DNA from: a virus
DNA: 47,373 nucleotides
Strand: one strand, 5' to 3'
Virus record (IMG/VR): IMGVR_UViG_3300025870_001343
Location: 1-47,373 of that record
The position numbers were made by a program, and so were the translations under genes. The notes under the pieces were generated by a model. The model saw only the letters and a list, made by a program, of their open reading frames with translations, was not told where the DNA came from and ran no database searches. The stretch's first letter is position 1. Each line of letters opens with the position of its first letter. Below, in pieces: positions 22,838-30,905 of this stretch.

Positions 22838-25561
22838 TTACGCAAAATTTCCAATGTAGTTAACTAATACTGCGTCAACGTCTACTATAATATATGATAT
22901 AATAGATATTGCACCTTGAGTAGTTACCCATTGAATGTCAGCGCCTGAAGGTGTTAACATATTAGATGGTAATGCATTGTATCCTGCACCTGCACCATTT
23001 ATGATTACTATAGTTCCAGATTGACCTACGTTGTCATTGCCTATATTAGACATTGTAATATCAATTGATCCTGTTGCTGTAAATATAAATGCGTCACCTT
23101 GATCAGGTTTGATGTCATAAACACCTCCAACACCGTTAACAGATATAAAATCTCTTTTTAAAGCACCTGTTAAATATAAATCATGATGCTCAACATTTGA
23201 ATCTGTTTTTGTGTGTTGATTCATTGCAGTCGCGTATGTATTAGAAGTACCAGTATTACCTTTTAGACCTGAAGAACCTGAAGATCCACTTGATCCTGAA
23301 GATCCATTAGTTCCATTTGTTCCTGAAGAACCTGAACTTCCATTTGTTCCTGAAGTTCCGTTAGTTCCTGAAGTTCCGTTAGTTCCTGAAGTTCCATTCG
23401 TTCCTGAAGTTCCGCTTGATCCACTTGATCCTGAAGTTCCATTCGTTCCACTTGTCCCATCAGTTCCTGAAGAACCTGAAGTTCCATTCGTTCCTGAAGT
23501 TCCGTCAGTACCTGAGCTTCCACTTGATCCACTTGATCCTGAAGTTCCATCAGTACCACTTGTTCCATTAGTTCCACTTGTTCCGTCAGTTCCTGAACTT
23601 CCGCTTGATCCACTTGATCCTGAAGTTCCATTAGTTCCACTTGTACCATTCGTTCCTGAAGTTCCATCAGTACCTGAACTTCCACTTGATCCTGAAGTTC
23701 CATCAGTTCCTGAAGAACCTGAACTTCCATTTGTTCCGTTAGTTCCTGAAGAACCGGCTGGTCCTTGAATAGAACCACCGCCAATCCAACCGTCTGCTTG
23801 TGTAAATACCCAAAGAGAATCGTCTGATTGTACTATATATGCATCACCATCTGAATTACCAGATGTTGGTAAATTTGATGATGTAGCTACTTGTCCTTGC
23901 ATTGAAACACCCCAACCTGGATTACCCTGTGCACCTGAAGATCCACTTGATCCTGAAGATCCATTAGTTCCATTTGTTCCTGAAGAACCTGAACTTCCAT
24001 TTGTTCCATTCGTTCCACTTGTACCGTTTGTACCACTAGTTCCGTCAGTTCCTGAACTTCCGTTAGTTCCACTAGTTCCGTCAGTTCCTGAAGAACCTGA
24101 ACTTCCATTAGTTCCACTAGTTCCATTCGTTCCTGAAGTACCATTCGTTCCTGAAGTTCCATCTGTTCCTGAGCTTCCGCTTGAACCTGAAGATCCACTA
24201 GTTCCATTCGTTCCTGATGTTCCATTCGTTCCTGAAGTTCCGTCAGTTCCTGAACTTCCATCAGTTCCAGAAGAACCGCTTGATCCATCAGTTCCTGAAG
24301 TACCATTAGTTCCTGAAGTTCCATTCGTTCCTGAAGTTCCATCAGTTCCTGAACTTCCACTTGAACCTGAACTTCCACTTGAACCGTCAGTTCCTGAACT
24401 TCCGTTAGTTCCTGAAGTACCATCCGTACCACTTGAACCTGGAGCTCCTTTGTCTCCTTTAACACCACTAGATCCAGAAGATCCACTAGTTCCATTAATA
24501 GCTGGAGTTCCAGGAGCACCTTTTGCTCCAGTTGCACCAACAGGAATAGTAAAATCAAATTCTGCTGCAGTTGATGTTCCAGTATTAGTAACACTTACTG
24601 GAGTATTTTCTAAACCAGTAGATACTGTTCCTACTGCAATTGTACCTGTAATTCCTGAAGATCCGCTTGAACCTGAACTTCCGCTTGAACCATCAGTTCC
24701 TGAAGTTCCAACATATACTACTCTACCTACATTTTCAGCCCCATTGACAGAATGTGTCAATATTAAATTATTCCCAGATAAAGTTGCTCCACTATAATTA
24801 TCACCTTGATCACCTTTAATTCCACTTGTTCCATCAGTTCCTGAAGATCCACTTGATCCATTAGTACCTGAAGTTCCATTCGTTCCTGAAGTTCCATCTG
24901 TTCCTGAGCTTCCGCTTAAACCTGAAGATCCACTAGTTCCATTCGTTCCTGATGTACCATTCGTTCCTGAAGATCCACTTGTTCCATTAGTTCCTGAAGA
25001 ACCTGAAGTTCCACTTACACCGCTCGTTCCATTAGTTCCTGAACTTCCACTTGAACCATTTGATCCTGAAGTTCCTGATGTTCCAACATCACCGATAGGT
25101 TGGATAAACATAAATAAAGAATCATTATCACTAACATTGTTCCAATTAGAACTTGAAATAGGTTGTAAGTTAAATGTTCTTTGTCCAGAAGCAGTTGTGT
25201 TTCCTGTTACATAGAATGATTTATTTGCATTACCGTCAGTTGATTTTGCTAATACAATAATAGATTTATAATTATTCGATGAAGCGACTGCAGTATTTAA
25301 TGTTACAGTTGAAGAACCACCTCTACCATTAGTTTCACTTATGATTATTTTACTAGGATTACTAGGATTATCAAACGCTAAATCACCAGAAGAAACTGTC
25401 GTGGGATTTGTTGCGCTATTATAAACATAAGGAAGACCAAACGTGTTTGGTAATTGTTGGTTTTCATACTTTCCGGTACTTGAATTATATGACAATACCT
25501 CACCTGTTGTTGGTGAAGAAGATAAAAAGTCAAGTATTTGTTTTAGTTTCAATTGAGACAT
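22838..25561 (-). CDS. Collagen-like fibre protein 1 (907 aa)
   Basis: The N-terminal head starts MSQLKLKQILDFLSSSPTTG, which matches the start of the fibre at 27579-28841. Two long Gly-X-Y blocks follow (about 165-545 and 610-790), mostly GTSGTNGTSG and GSSGSSG with rarer G-X-K triplets (GIKGDQGD, GVKGDKGAPG, GLKGNTG). A globular insert (about 545-610, PGWGVSMQGQVATSSNLPTS) interrupts them. The C-terminal ~130 residues (TKTDSNVEHHDLYLTGAL onward) form a non-collagen tip of the kind that trimerises and binds receptors. Fibre or tail-fibre role is inferred. It has the Lys, Thr and N-G-T sites expected of substrates for the modifying enzymes nearby. Confidence 0.85.
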   Translation of the reverse strand: MSQLKLKQILDFLSSSPTTGEVLSYNSSTGKYENQQLPNTFGLPYVYNSATNPTTVSSGDLAFDNPSNPSKIIISETNGRGGSSTVTLNTAVASSNNYKSIIVLAKSTDGNANKSFYVTGNTTASGQRTFNLQPISSSNWNNVSDNDSLFMFIQPIGDVGTSGTSGSNGSSGSSGTNGTSGVSGTSGSSGTNGTSGSSGTNGTSGTNGTSGSSGLSGSSGTDGTSGTNGTSGTNGSSGSSGTDGTSGIKGDQGDNYSGATLSGNNLILTHSVNGAENVGRVVYVGTSGTDGSSGSSGSSGSSGITGTIAVGTVSTGLENTPVSVTNTGTSTAAEFDFTIPVGATGAKGAPGTPAINGTSGSSGSSGVKGDKGAPGSSGTDGTSGTNGSSGTDGSSGSSGSSGSSGTDGTSGTNGTSGTNGTSGTDGSSGSSGTDGSSGTDGTSGTNGTSGTNGTSGSSGSSGSSGTDGTSGTNGTSGTNGTSGTNGSSGSSGTDGTSGTNGSSGTDGTSGTNGTSGTNGTNGSSGSSGTNGTNGSSGSSGSSGAQGNPGWGVSMQGQVATSSNLPTSGNSDGDAYIVQSDDSLWVFTQADGWIGGGSIQGPAGSSGTNGTNGSSGSSGTDGTSGSSGSSGTDGTSGTNGTSGTNGTSGSSGSSGSSGTDGTSGTNGTSGTDGTSGSSGSSGSSGTDGTSGTNGTSGSSGTDGTSGTNGTSGSSGSSGTSGTNGTSGTNGTSGTNGTSGTNGSSGSSGTNGTNGSSGSSGSSGSSGLKGNTGTSNTYATAMNQHTKTDSNVEHHDLYLTGALKRDFISVNGVGGVYDIKPDQGDAFIFTATGSIDITMSNIGNDNVGQSGTIVIINGAGAGYNALPSNMLTPSGADIQWVTTQGAISIISYIIVDVDAVLVNYIGNFA

Positions 25562-25649
25562 GAATGATTTATTCTTTTTTACGTTATATTATTATATATC
25601 TTGTTAATGTACCAACTTATTAGTCCCTGGAAAAAACTAACAAAAAAAA

Positions 25650-26255
25650 TTATTTTTTTCGTGTTAATAATGACATAAAATCAAGATGTTGTTTTAATAT
25701 ATCTAATTTTGAATCATTGTTTATCGTTTTATACCAGTTCCATGGTGTTGAGTTTAATATATTTTCTTGTTTATTTTTTAGTTTTAATATACTTTTTTCT
25801 ATAGATTTAATTTGATCATATGCCGAAGAAGGTAATTCTATTTCTAGTTTAATTGCACATGTTATTAAACTTGCCCAATCTTCAGTTTCATTGGCATCTA
25901 CCAAATCCTCATATATCTTTTTGTATTTATCTTTCTCATCTTGAGTAATATCTTGTGTTAGTTTATCGGGGTGGCATTTTACAACCGCCTTTCTAAATAA
26001 TTTTTTAAAATCTGGGTGTTTATTAGTTTCTTTTTCTAAAGACTCTTCTTCTTTCTTGCTACTTGCCCATGAATCTGCAGCTGTTTCCATTTCTTCAGAT
26101 TCTAATATACCATCATTATCAATCTCTGAAAGTTCTTGCATAAATTTATTTTTTATTTCAGAATTAGCAGTTTTTATATCTTCTAAATCTTCTAATAAAA
26201 ATTCATACTCTCTAATTAATCTTTTAAAAATTATTTTGTTAGGATCAATAGACAT
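25650..26255 (-). CDS. Atypical J-domain protein (201 aa)
   Basis: A J-domain lies in the middle rather than at the N-terminus: FKKLFRKAVVKCHPDKLTQD with HPD at about 95-97, then KYKKIYEDLVDANE. The N-terminal ~75 residues and C-terminal ~75 residues are charged, coiled-coil-like helices. It lacks the substrate-binding domains of classical DnaJ. It would stimulate a DnaK-type ATPase at a specific site. Located between a collagen-like fibre and a glycosyltransferase, it may help fibre folding, but that is only contextual. Confidence 0.75.
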   Translation of the reverse strand: MSIDPNKIIFKRLIREYEFLLEDLEDIKTANSEIKNKFMQELSEIDNDGILESEEMETAADSWASSKKEEESLEKETNKHPDFKKLFRKAVVKCHPDKLTQDITQDEKDKYKKIYEDLVDANETEDWASLITCAIKLEIELPSSAYDQIKSIEKSILKLKNKQENILNSTPWNWYKTINNDSKLDILKQHLDFMSLLTRKK

Positions 26256-26258
26256 ATG

Positions 26259-27470
26259 TTATTTATATAGATTTGTTTTCCAATCATACGTAGCACTTAA
26301 TTTATGATCTTTAATTCCCATTGTAGTTTCAATTAATTGTTTATAAGTTTCTATTAAACCATCATTAAACACAGTATATCTAGTTAAAACTTTTTCACTA
26401 TTTTCATTATATGATTCCATGTTATTGTCATGATTTTCGATAGCCTGTTTAAGTTTTCGAGAACCCTGTCCAATTAAATTACCATCATAATAATATCCGG
26501 CGTCTTTAATCATAGTTGCGTTATGTACTAATGGAAACTGTAAATAGAGTGCATCTAAATATGAATAATTTAATGGATTGTCATATTGATGTGCAATAAC
26601 TATATCTGTTAATTGTGCCATGGCATCAATAGCCCTTAATCTAGGAAGATATGTTAGCTTATGATCTTTTGTTCCAGATAATTTATACAATGAAAGGTGA
26701 GTTAATAAAGATTGATAGTATTTGTTTTTTAACATGTCTTCACCACACATGATATTTAATTTTTTAAATTTACCTCCATTATTATGATAATCTTCTACTA
26801 TTAATAAATTTATAAAGTGCCATTTTTGTGTGCCAATATTAGGTTCAAAACATGCAATTTGTTTGTCTTTATTTTCTTTTCCAGGAACATACACTGGAAT
26901 TGGTCTATTTTCAATTACTGTTTTTGGGTTATTATAGACTTGACATGTATTATCTAAAAATATAGGATCCCATATAAAAGGAACTGGCCTTACTTTATTT
27001 GCTGGTAAATTGTGCATTACTCTATAATATTCAATGTTTAATTCTCCTTGCTGTGGAACATACCACGCTTCATCTAATAATTGATTATATCCTGTAGCAT
27101 TTGGCCCACTATTAAACATAGAACCTTCTAAATCATTCATATAATTATTACCACAAATATATTTGACTACCTTTTTACCATAGCCAGTTTTCTTGAACTC
27201 TTCTATAGTTTTATCTCCATAAGTTGCACCCAACCAAATCATAAGATCTGTATCTGCATACTTATTATAATAATCATATATTGGAAATTGTTCAATGTCC
27301 CATGTTACTTTGTTTTCATAAGGAGCTTTGACCTCACTTGCATTTAATAAATATGCATTATATCCTATTTCTTTCAGGGCTTTTAATAAATAAAGTGCGT
27401 TTAACTTTATACCATTTATCCAAAGACTTTCATTCTCTGACCCTAAGCTTATAGTAATTCCTATGTTCAT
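26259..27470 (-). CDS. DUF2827-like glycosyltransferase (403 aa)
   Basis: Opens MNIGITISLGSENESLWING and continues IKLNALYLLKALKEIGYNAY, the usual beginning of DUF2827, a GT-B-like family. Later blocks ADTDLMIWLGATYG, RPVPFIWDPIFLD and CFEPNIGTQKWHFINLLIVE fit the same family. Close to the end, HQYDNPLNYSYLDALYLQFP is the donor-site helix. Donor and acceptor are unknown. It lies among the fibre genes, which suggests a fibre or cell-wall sugar acceptor. Next to a J-domain gene, three bases apart. Confidence 0.78.
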   Translation of the reverse strand: MNIGITISLGSENESLWINGIKLNALYLLKALKEIGYNAYLLNASEVKAPYENKVTWDIEQFPIYDYYNKYADTDLMIWLGATYGDKTIEEFKKTGYGKKVVKYICGNNYMNDLEGSMFNSGPNATGYNQLLDEAWYVPQQGELNIEYYRVMHNLPANKVRPVPFIWDPIFLDNTCQVYNNPKTVIENRPIPVYVPGKENKDKQIACFEPNIGTQKWHFINLLIVEDYHNNGGKFKKLNIMCGEDMLKNKYYQSLLTHLSLYKLSGTKDHKLTYLPRLRAIDAMAQLTDIVIAHQYDNPLNYSYLDALYLQFPLVHNATMIKDAGYYYDGNLIGQGSRKLKQAIENHDNNMESYNENSEKVLTRYTVFNDGLIETYKQLIETTMGIKDHKLSATYDWKTNLYK

Positions 27471-27507
27471 GTCGATATTTGGTTTTTATTATATATTATA
27501 TTTAATT

Positions 27508-27540
27508 AAAAAGGCCCGCCCGATTGGGCGAGCCTTTAAA
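27508..27540 (-). terminator. Rho-independent terminator (bidirectional stem)
   Basis: Minus strand: AAAGGCTCGCCC-AATC-GGGCGGGCCTTTTT. Very stable ten-pair stem with one wobble, downstream of the fibre gene at 27579. Confidence 0.9.
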
Positions 27541-27578
27541 ATAATTAATACTTAAATTAAGTATTGTAGATTGAGTTA

Positions 27579-28841
27579 TTACTCAGCAACACCGATAACG
27601 ATAATGTCATCAGAGCTTTCTAAGTCATAACCTAAACCAGAAACAGTGAAGTTTTCACCATCTGTAGTTGTGTAATCTGTAATCTGTAAACCGTTAACGA
27701 ATACTAAGATATCGTCATTGTCTAAGTCGATTTCAGTTGCAACGCTAAACGTAGTTACCGTACCAAATGTTGCAGTTTGCTCAAGCTTATCAGTTCCAGC
27801 AAGTCCAGAAATTTCACCTCTTAATGTAGATAAAATATCAGTTTCTCTACCATCAGTGTAAGACTTTCCATCAACTAATGCAGTGTTAGCTTTTGATGTT
27901 GCATCAGCAGCAGCATTTGATTCAGCAGCAGATTGTGCAGCGTTAGCTTTTGATGTTGCATCAGCGGCAGCAGTAGATACAGCGTCAGCTTCGGCAACGT
28001 CAGCGTAAGACTTAGCAGAAGAAAGAACGATTGCATCTAATCTTCCAGCTTCAGTATTAGCAGAAGTGATTGCATCTGATTCAGCAGTGTCAGCATAAGT
28101 TTTAGCAGAAGCTAATGCAGCAGCGGCAGCGCCAGCAGCATCGTAGTTTCCAGCTAAACCATCAGCGTAATTTACAGCAGCTGTTCCAGCAGCGGCGATT
28201 GCGTCAGCTTCAGCAACGTCAGCGTAAGACTTTGCAGAAGAAAGAACAACAGCATCCGCAGAAACTGCAGTTGAAATTGCTGTAGAATCACCTGTTGAAA
28301 TTGCAGCAGATAATCCGTCAACATCACTAGTGTCTAATCCATCTACGAAAGACTTAATCTCAGCAAATGTATCTAACGTAGAGTCAGAATCCAATAATAA
28401 TGCATCAATTCTATCTTTTTGTAAGTTAGAGTGAGACTTTGCAGAAGAAAGAACGACTGCATCCGCAGAAACTGCAGATGAAATTGCGTCAGCTTCAGCA
28501 ACGTCAGCGTAAGACTTAGCAGAAGAAAGAACGATTGCATCTAATCTTCCAGCTTCAGCTTCAGCATCTAATTCAGCTTGATCAGCGTATACTTTTGCAT
28601 TAGATAATGCAGAAGCAGCAGCTCCAGCAGCATCGTAGTTTCCAGCTAAACCATCAGCATAAGCTTCAGCTCCAGATTGTGCAGCGTCAGCTTTTGTTGT
28701 TGCGTCAGAAGCAGCAGCAACAATTGCTTCAGATTTTGCAACTGAAATACCCGTTACGGTACCCGTTCCGATTGCTCCGTTGTGGATAATTCCAACAGCA
28801 GATACGAAATCAGAAATTTGTTTTACTTTTAATTGTGCCAT
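27579..28841 (-). CDS. Ala-rich coiled-coil fibre protein (420 aa)
   Basis: The N-terminus MAQLKVKQISDFVSAVG is near-identical to that of collagen-like fibre 1, suggesting a common attachment peptide. The shaft (about 30-345) repeats VVLSSAKSYADVAEADAI and GLAGNYDAAGAAA blocks: Ala-rich, heptad-like, typical of trimeric phage tail-fibre shafts. The C-terminal ~70 residues (ATEIDLDNDDILVFVNGLQI; GYDLESSDDIIVIGV) form a beta domain also recognisable at the end of the neighbouring 626-aa protein. Own hairpin leader and terminator. Confidence 0.82.
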   Translation of the reverse strand: MAQLKVKQISDFVSAVGIIHNGAIGTGTVTGISVAKSEAIVAAASDATTKADAAQSGAEAYADGLAGNYDAAGAAASALSNAKVYADQAELDAEAEAGRLDAIVLSSAKSYADVAEADAISSAVSADAVVLSSAKSHSNLQKDRIDALLLDSDSTLDTFAEIKSFVDGLDTSDVDGLSAAISTGDSTAISTAVSADAVVLSSAKSYADVAEADAIAAAGTAAVNYADGLAGNYDAAGAAAAALASAKTYADTAESDAITSANTEAGRLDAIVLSSAKSYADVAEADAVSTAAADATSKANAAQSAAESNAAADATSKANTALVDGKSYTDGRETDILSTLRGEISGLAGTDKLEQTATFGTVTTFSVATEIDLDNDDILVFVNGLQITDYTTTDGENFTVSGLGYDLESSDDIIVIGVAE

Positions 28842-28868
28842 GTTTTATATGTGTTATTTTTAGGCCTA

Positions 28869-28884
28869 AGGACATTATTGTCCT
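28869..28884 (-). promoter_or_regulatory. Leader hairpin upstream of the Ala-rich fibre gene
   Basis: AGGAC-AATAAT-GTCCT on the minus strand, 28 nt before the ATG at 28841. A perfect TTAGGCCTAA palindrome (28860-28869) lies between it and the gene. Position and size match the other leader hairpins in the window. Confidence 0.45.
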
Positions 28885-28897
28885 CTTGATATTATAT

Positions 28898-28938
28898 ATA
28901 AAAAACGCCGAACATTTTTAGTTATGCCCGGCGCTTTT
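28898..28938 (-). terminator. Rho-independent terminator
   Basis: Minus strand: CGCCG...CGGCG stem (GCGCCGGGC against GTTCGGCG, with a 14-16 nt loop) followed by TTTTTTA. It ends the unit containing the gene at 28970. Confidence 0.75.
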
Positions 28939-28969
28939 TTTGTGTTTATAACTTTTATTTTATAATATA

Positions 28970-30850
28970 TTAATCTAAGCTAGATTTTTCATATCCAACG
29001 TCAATATCATCGGTTGCATCTAACTCATATCCAGCTATCGAGCCGTTCCAGTAAAGAGTATCTCCAGCTTCAATATCTGCAATTAATCTTGCAGATGTTC
29101 CACCGTCATTTGAAAAATAAGATGCTTCTGTTTTAACTCCGTCACCTAAATTAATTTCCATACCATTTACTTTAATGGTTACTACTGAATCATCAAATGG
29201 AGTATATGTTATATTAATTCCTGTTGAATCTCCATCATTAGCCGTAACATTAGATGTTTTATTTAAATCTGTAGATGTATTAACACCACGTGCAGTTGAT
29301 CCTGTTGAACCTCCGCTTGATTCAATTAATAATAAATAAGGAACTCTACCTGAATTTGAAGAAACCGCTCCATTAGAATTAATCCATCCACCAGTAATAG
29401 GTGAACCAGTAATTTCAATTGGACCACCAGCTGCTCTGTTCAAAGTTAAAACTGGAGAACCAACAGTAGCTGACATTCCAATTCCTGTCCATGAGTTAGC
29501 ACCTACAACATTATTACCAAATGCTGCTGGATTTACATTAGTTAAAATAACTTGAGTAGCTGATCCCTTTGTTGAGATTTTTACAGTTTGTCCATCATAT
29601 GCAGACATAGTTACTAATCCAGCTACAAGATCTAAACCACCTGCATTAATAGCCGCTTGAAATTTAGCTAATATTGCAGTTGGAGAAATTACATCGTAAG
29701 TATCTCCTAAGTTTAATGTATCATCTGGATTATCAAATAAGATAGTCTGTGGTGGATTTACACCATCGCCTATTGTAATTTCACCAATTGCAGGAGTTTG
29801 TCCTTGTATACCTGTTACAATATAAGAATCACTTCCAGCATAATAATCATTACTTGCATAGTTAGGTTCAAAATCACCACCTTGAATACTTACTGGAGTT
29901 GCTGACGCAGTCGCAGTAACATCTAATCCAAGATTATTGATATTTGTTTTAAAATCATTAATAGAAGCTACACTATCTCCATTAGGACCGTTGTGTACAG
30001 TAGTACCATTAATGATAACAACATCATTAGATCCTGGAAGTGCAGTTCCTACTATTTTAGAAGAAGCTATTTTATTATTTAATTGTAAATAACTTGCTTT
30101 ACCTCCAGCAACTGTTGTGATTTCACCTGGATTATTTAAGTCTGTATAATAAATAGAACCTGGCGAACCTGTTAATGCTTCTGGATTTTTATAATTTCTA
30201 ATAATATCGTTAAATGGTTTTACGAATAAATCTTTACCACTTCTGATACTATCTAATACCGTACCTAATTTTTGATTTATAGCACCAACTGCTCCAAATT
30301 TTACTAAATCTCCACTTGTATTAATTGTTACTATATCACCTTTGTCAACAGCAGGTGCAGAAGTATGTGAAAATTTAACTCTATCGTCAGCTTCGTTTAC
30401 AACAAATCTACTTTGTACTTTATCTAAACCTCCTGCAGCAAATGCACTAGTATCAGTAATGATTGCTTCTCCTTCAGAATTATTACTAAATACAATAATA
30501 CCTCCACCTTGTGCAAAAGAATTAATGTTATTTAATCTAAAAGATAACATATCTACATCTTCTGCAATTAATTCTACAATACCTTCAGTTTTAGCTGAGA
30601 TTGATTTAATTCTTAAGATTGTTTGACCTTGAGCATCTGACATCCACATTCCTTCAGAAACGTCGATACCATTATATTCATTTGCTTTTCTAGAGGAACC
30701 ATCTCCAGTTGATTGTGCATTTACAGAAATCGTTATGTTATAAGTTTGATTCTGTAAAGACATTCCTGTTCCATCGTTTTCTCCATAAGCCAATTGGCCA
30801 CTAATTGAGGATACAGTTCCGTTTAAGGTTATTGGTGTAAATGTTGACAT
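28970..30850 (-). CDS. Virion structural protein (626 aa)
   Basis: Rich in Gly, Ser, Thr and Asn, with a beta-strand composition throughout and no enzymatic motif. The N-terminus MSTFTPITLNGTVSSISGQL leads into alternating strand/loop segments. The end (DSVVTIKVNGMEINLGDGV ... IAGYELDATDDIDVGYEKS) parallels the C-terminal domain of the 420-aa fibre (VxVNGxxI ... GYxL[ED]xxDDI). It lies between two fibre genes. Probably a fibre, baseplate or decoration protein; I cannot be more precise. Confidence 0.65.
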   Translation of the reverse strand: MSTFTPITLNGTVSSISGQLAYGENDGTGMSLQNQTYNITISVNAQSTGDGSSRKANEYNGIDVSEGMWMSDAQGQTILRIKSISAKTEGIVELIAEDVDMLSFRLNNINSFAQGGGIIVFSNNSEGEAIITDTSAFAAGGLDKVQSRFVVNEADDRVKFSHTSAPAVDKGDIVTINTSGDLVKFGAVGAINQKLGTVLDSIRSGKDLFVKPFNDIIRNYKNPEALTGSPGSIYYTDLNNPGEITTVAGGKASYLQLNNKIASSKIVGTALPGSNDVVIINGTTVHNGPNGDSVASINDFKTNINNLGLDVTATASATPVSIQGGDFEPNYASNDYYAGSDSYIVTGIQGQTPAIGEITIGDGVNPPQTILFDNPDDTLNLGDTYDVISPTAILAKFQAAINAGGLDLVAGLVTMSAYDGQTVKISTKGSATQVILTNVNPAAFGNNVVGANSWTGIGMSATVGSPVLTLNRAAGGPIEITGSPITGGWINSNGAVSSNSGRVPYLLLIESSGGSTGSTARGVNTSTDLNKTSNVTANDGDSTGINITYTPFDDSVVTIKVNGMEINLGDGVKTEASYFSNDGGTSARLIADIEAGDTLYWNGSIAGYELDATDDIDVGYEKSSLD

Positions 30851-30873
30851 AGTTTGCTTTCTATATTATTATT

Positions 30874-30893
30874 TGGGCGACCGAAGTCGCCCT
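30874..30893 (-). terminator. Hairpin with UUCG loop between structural genes
   Basis: GGGCGAC-TTCG-GTCGCCC on the minus strand, a seven-pair stem with a stable tetraloop, located after the stop of collagen-like fibre 2. The following stretch (AAATAATAATATAG) has no T-run, so it may attenuate or protect the mRNA end rather than stop transcription fully. Confidence 0.6.
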
Positions 30894-30905
30894 TAGTTTA
30901 GTTTA

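Noticed and set aside
16389-25561. CRISPR-like array
   Set aside because: Repeats are in frame, 30 bp with 12-bp inserts (or 9-bp Gly-X-Y multiples), with no unique spacers and no cas genes.
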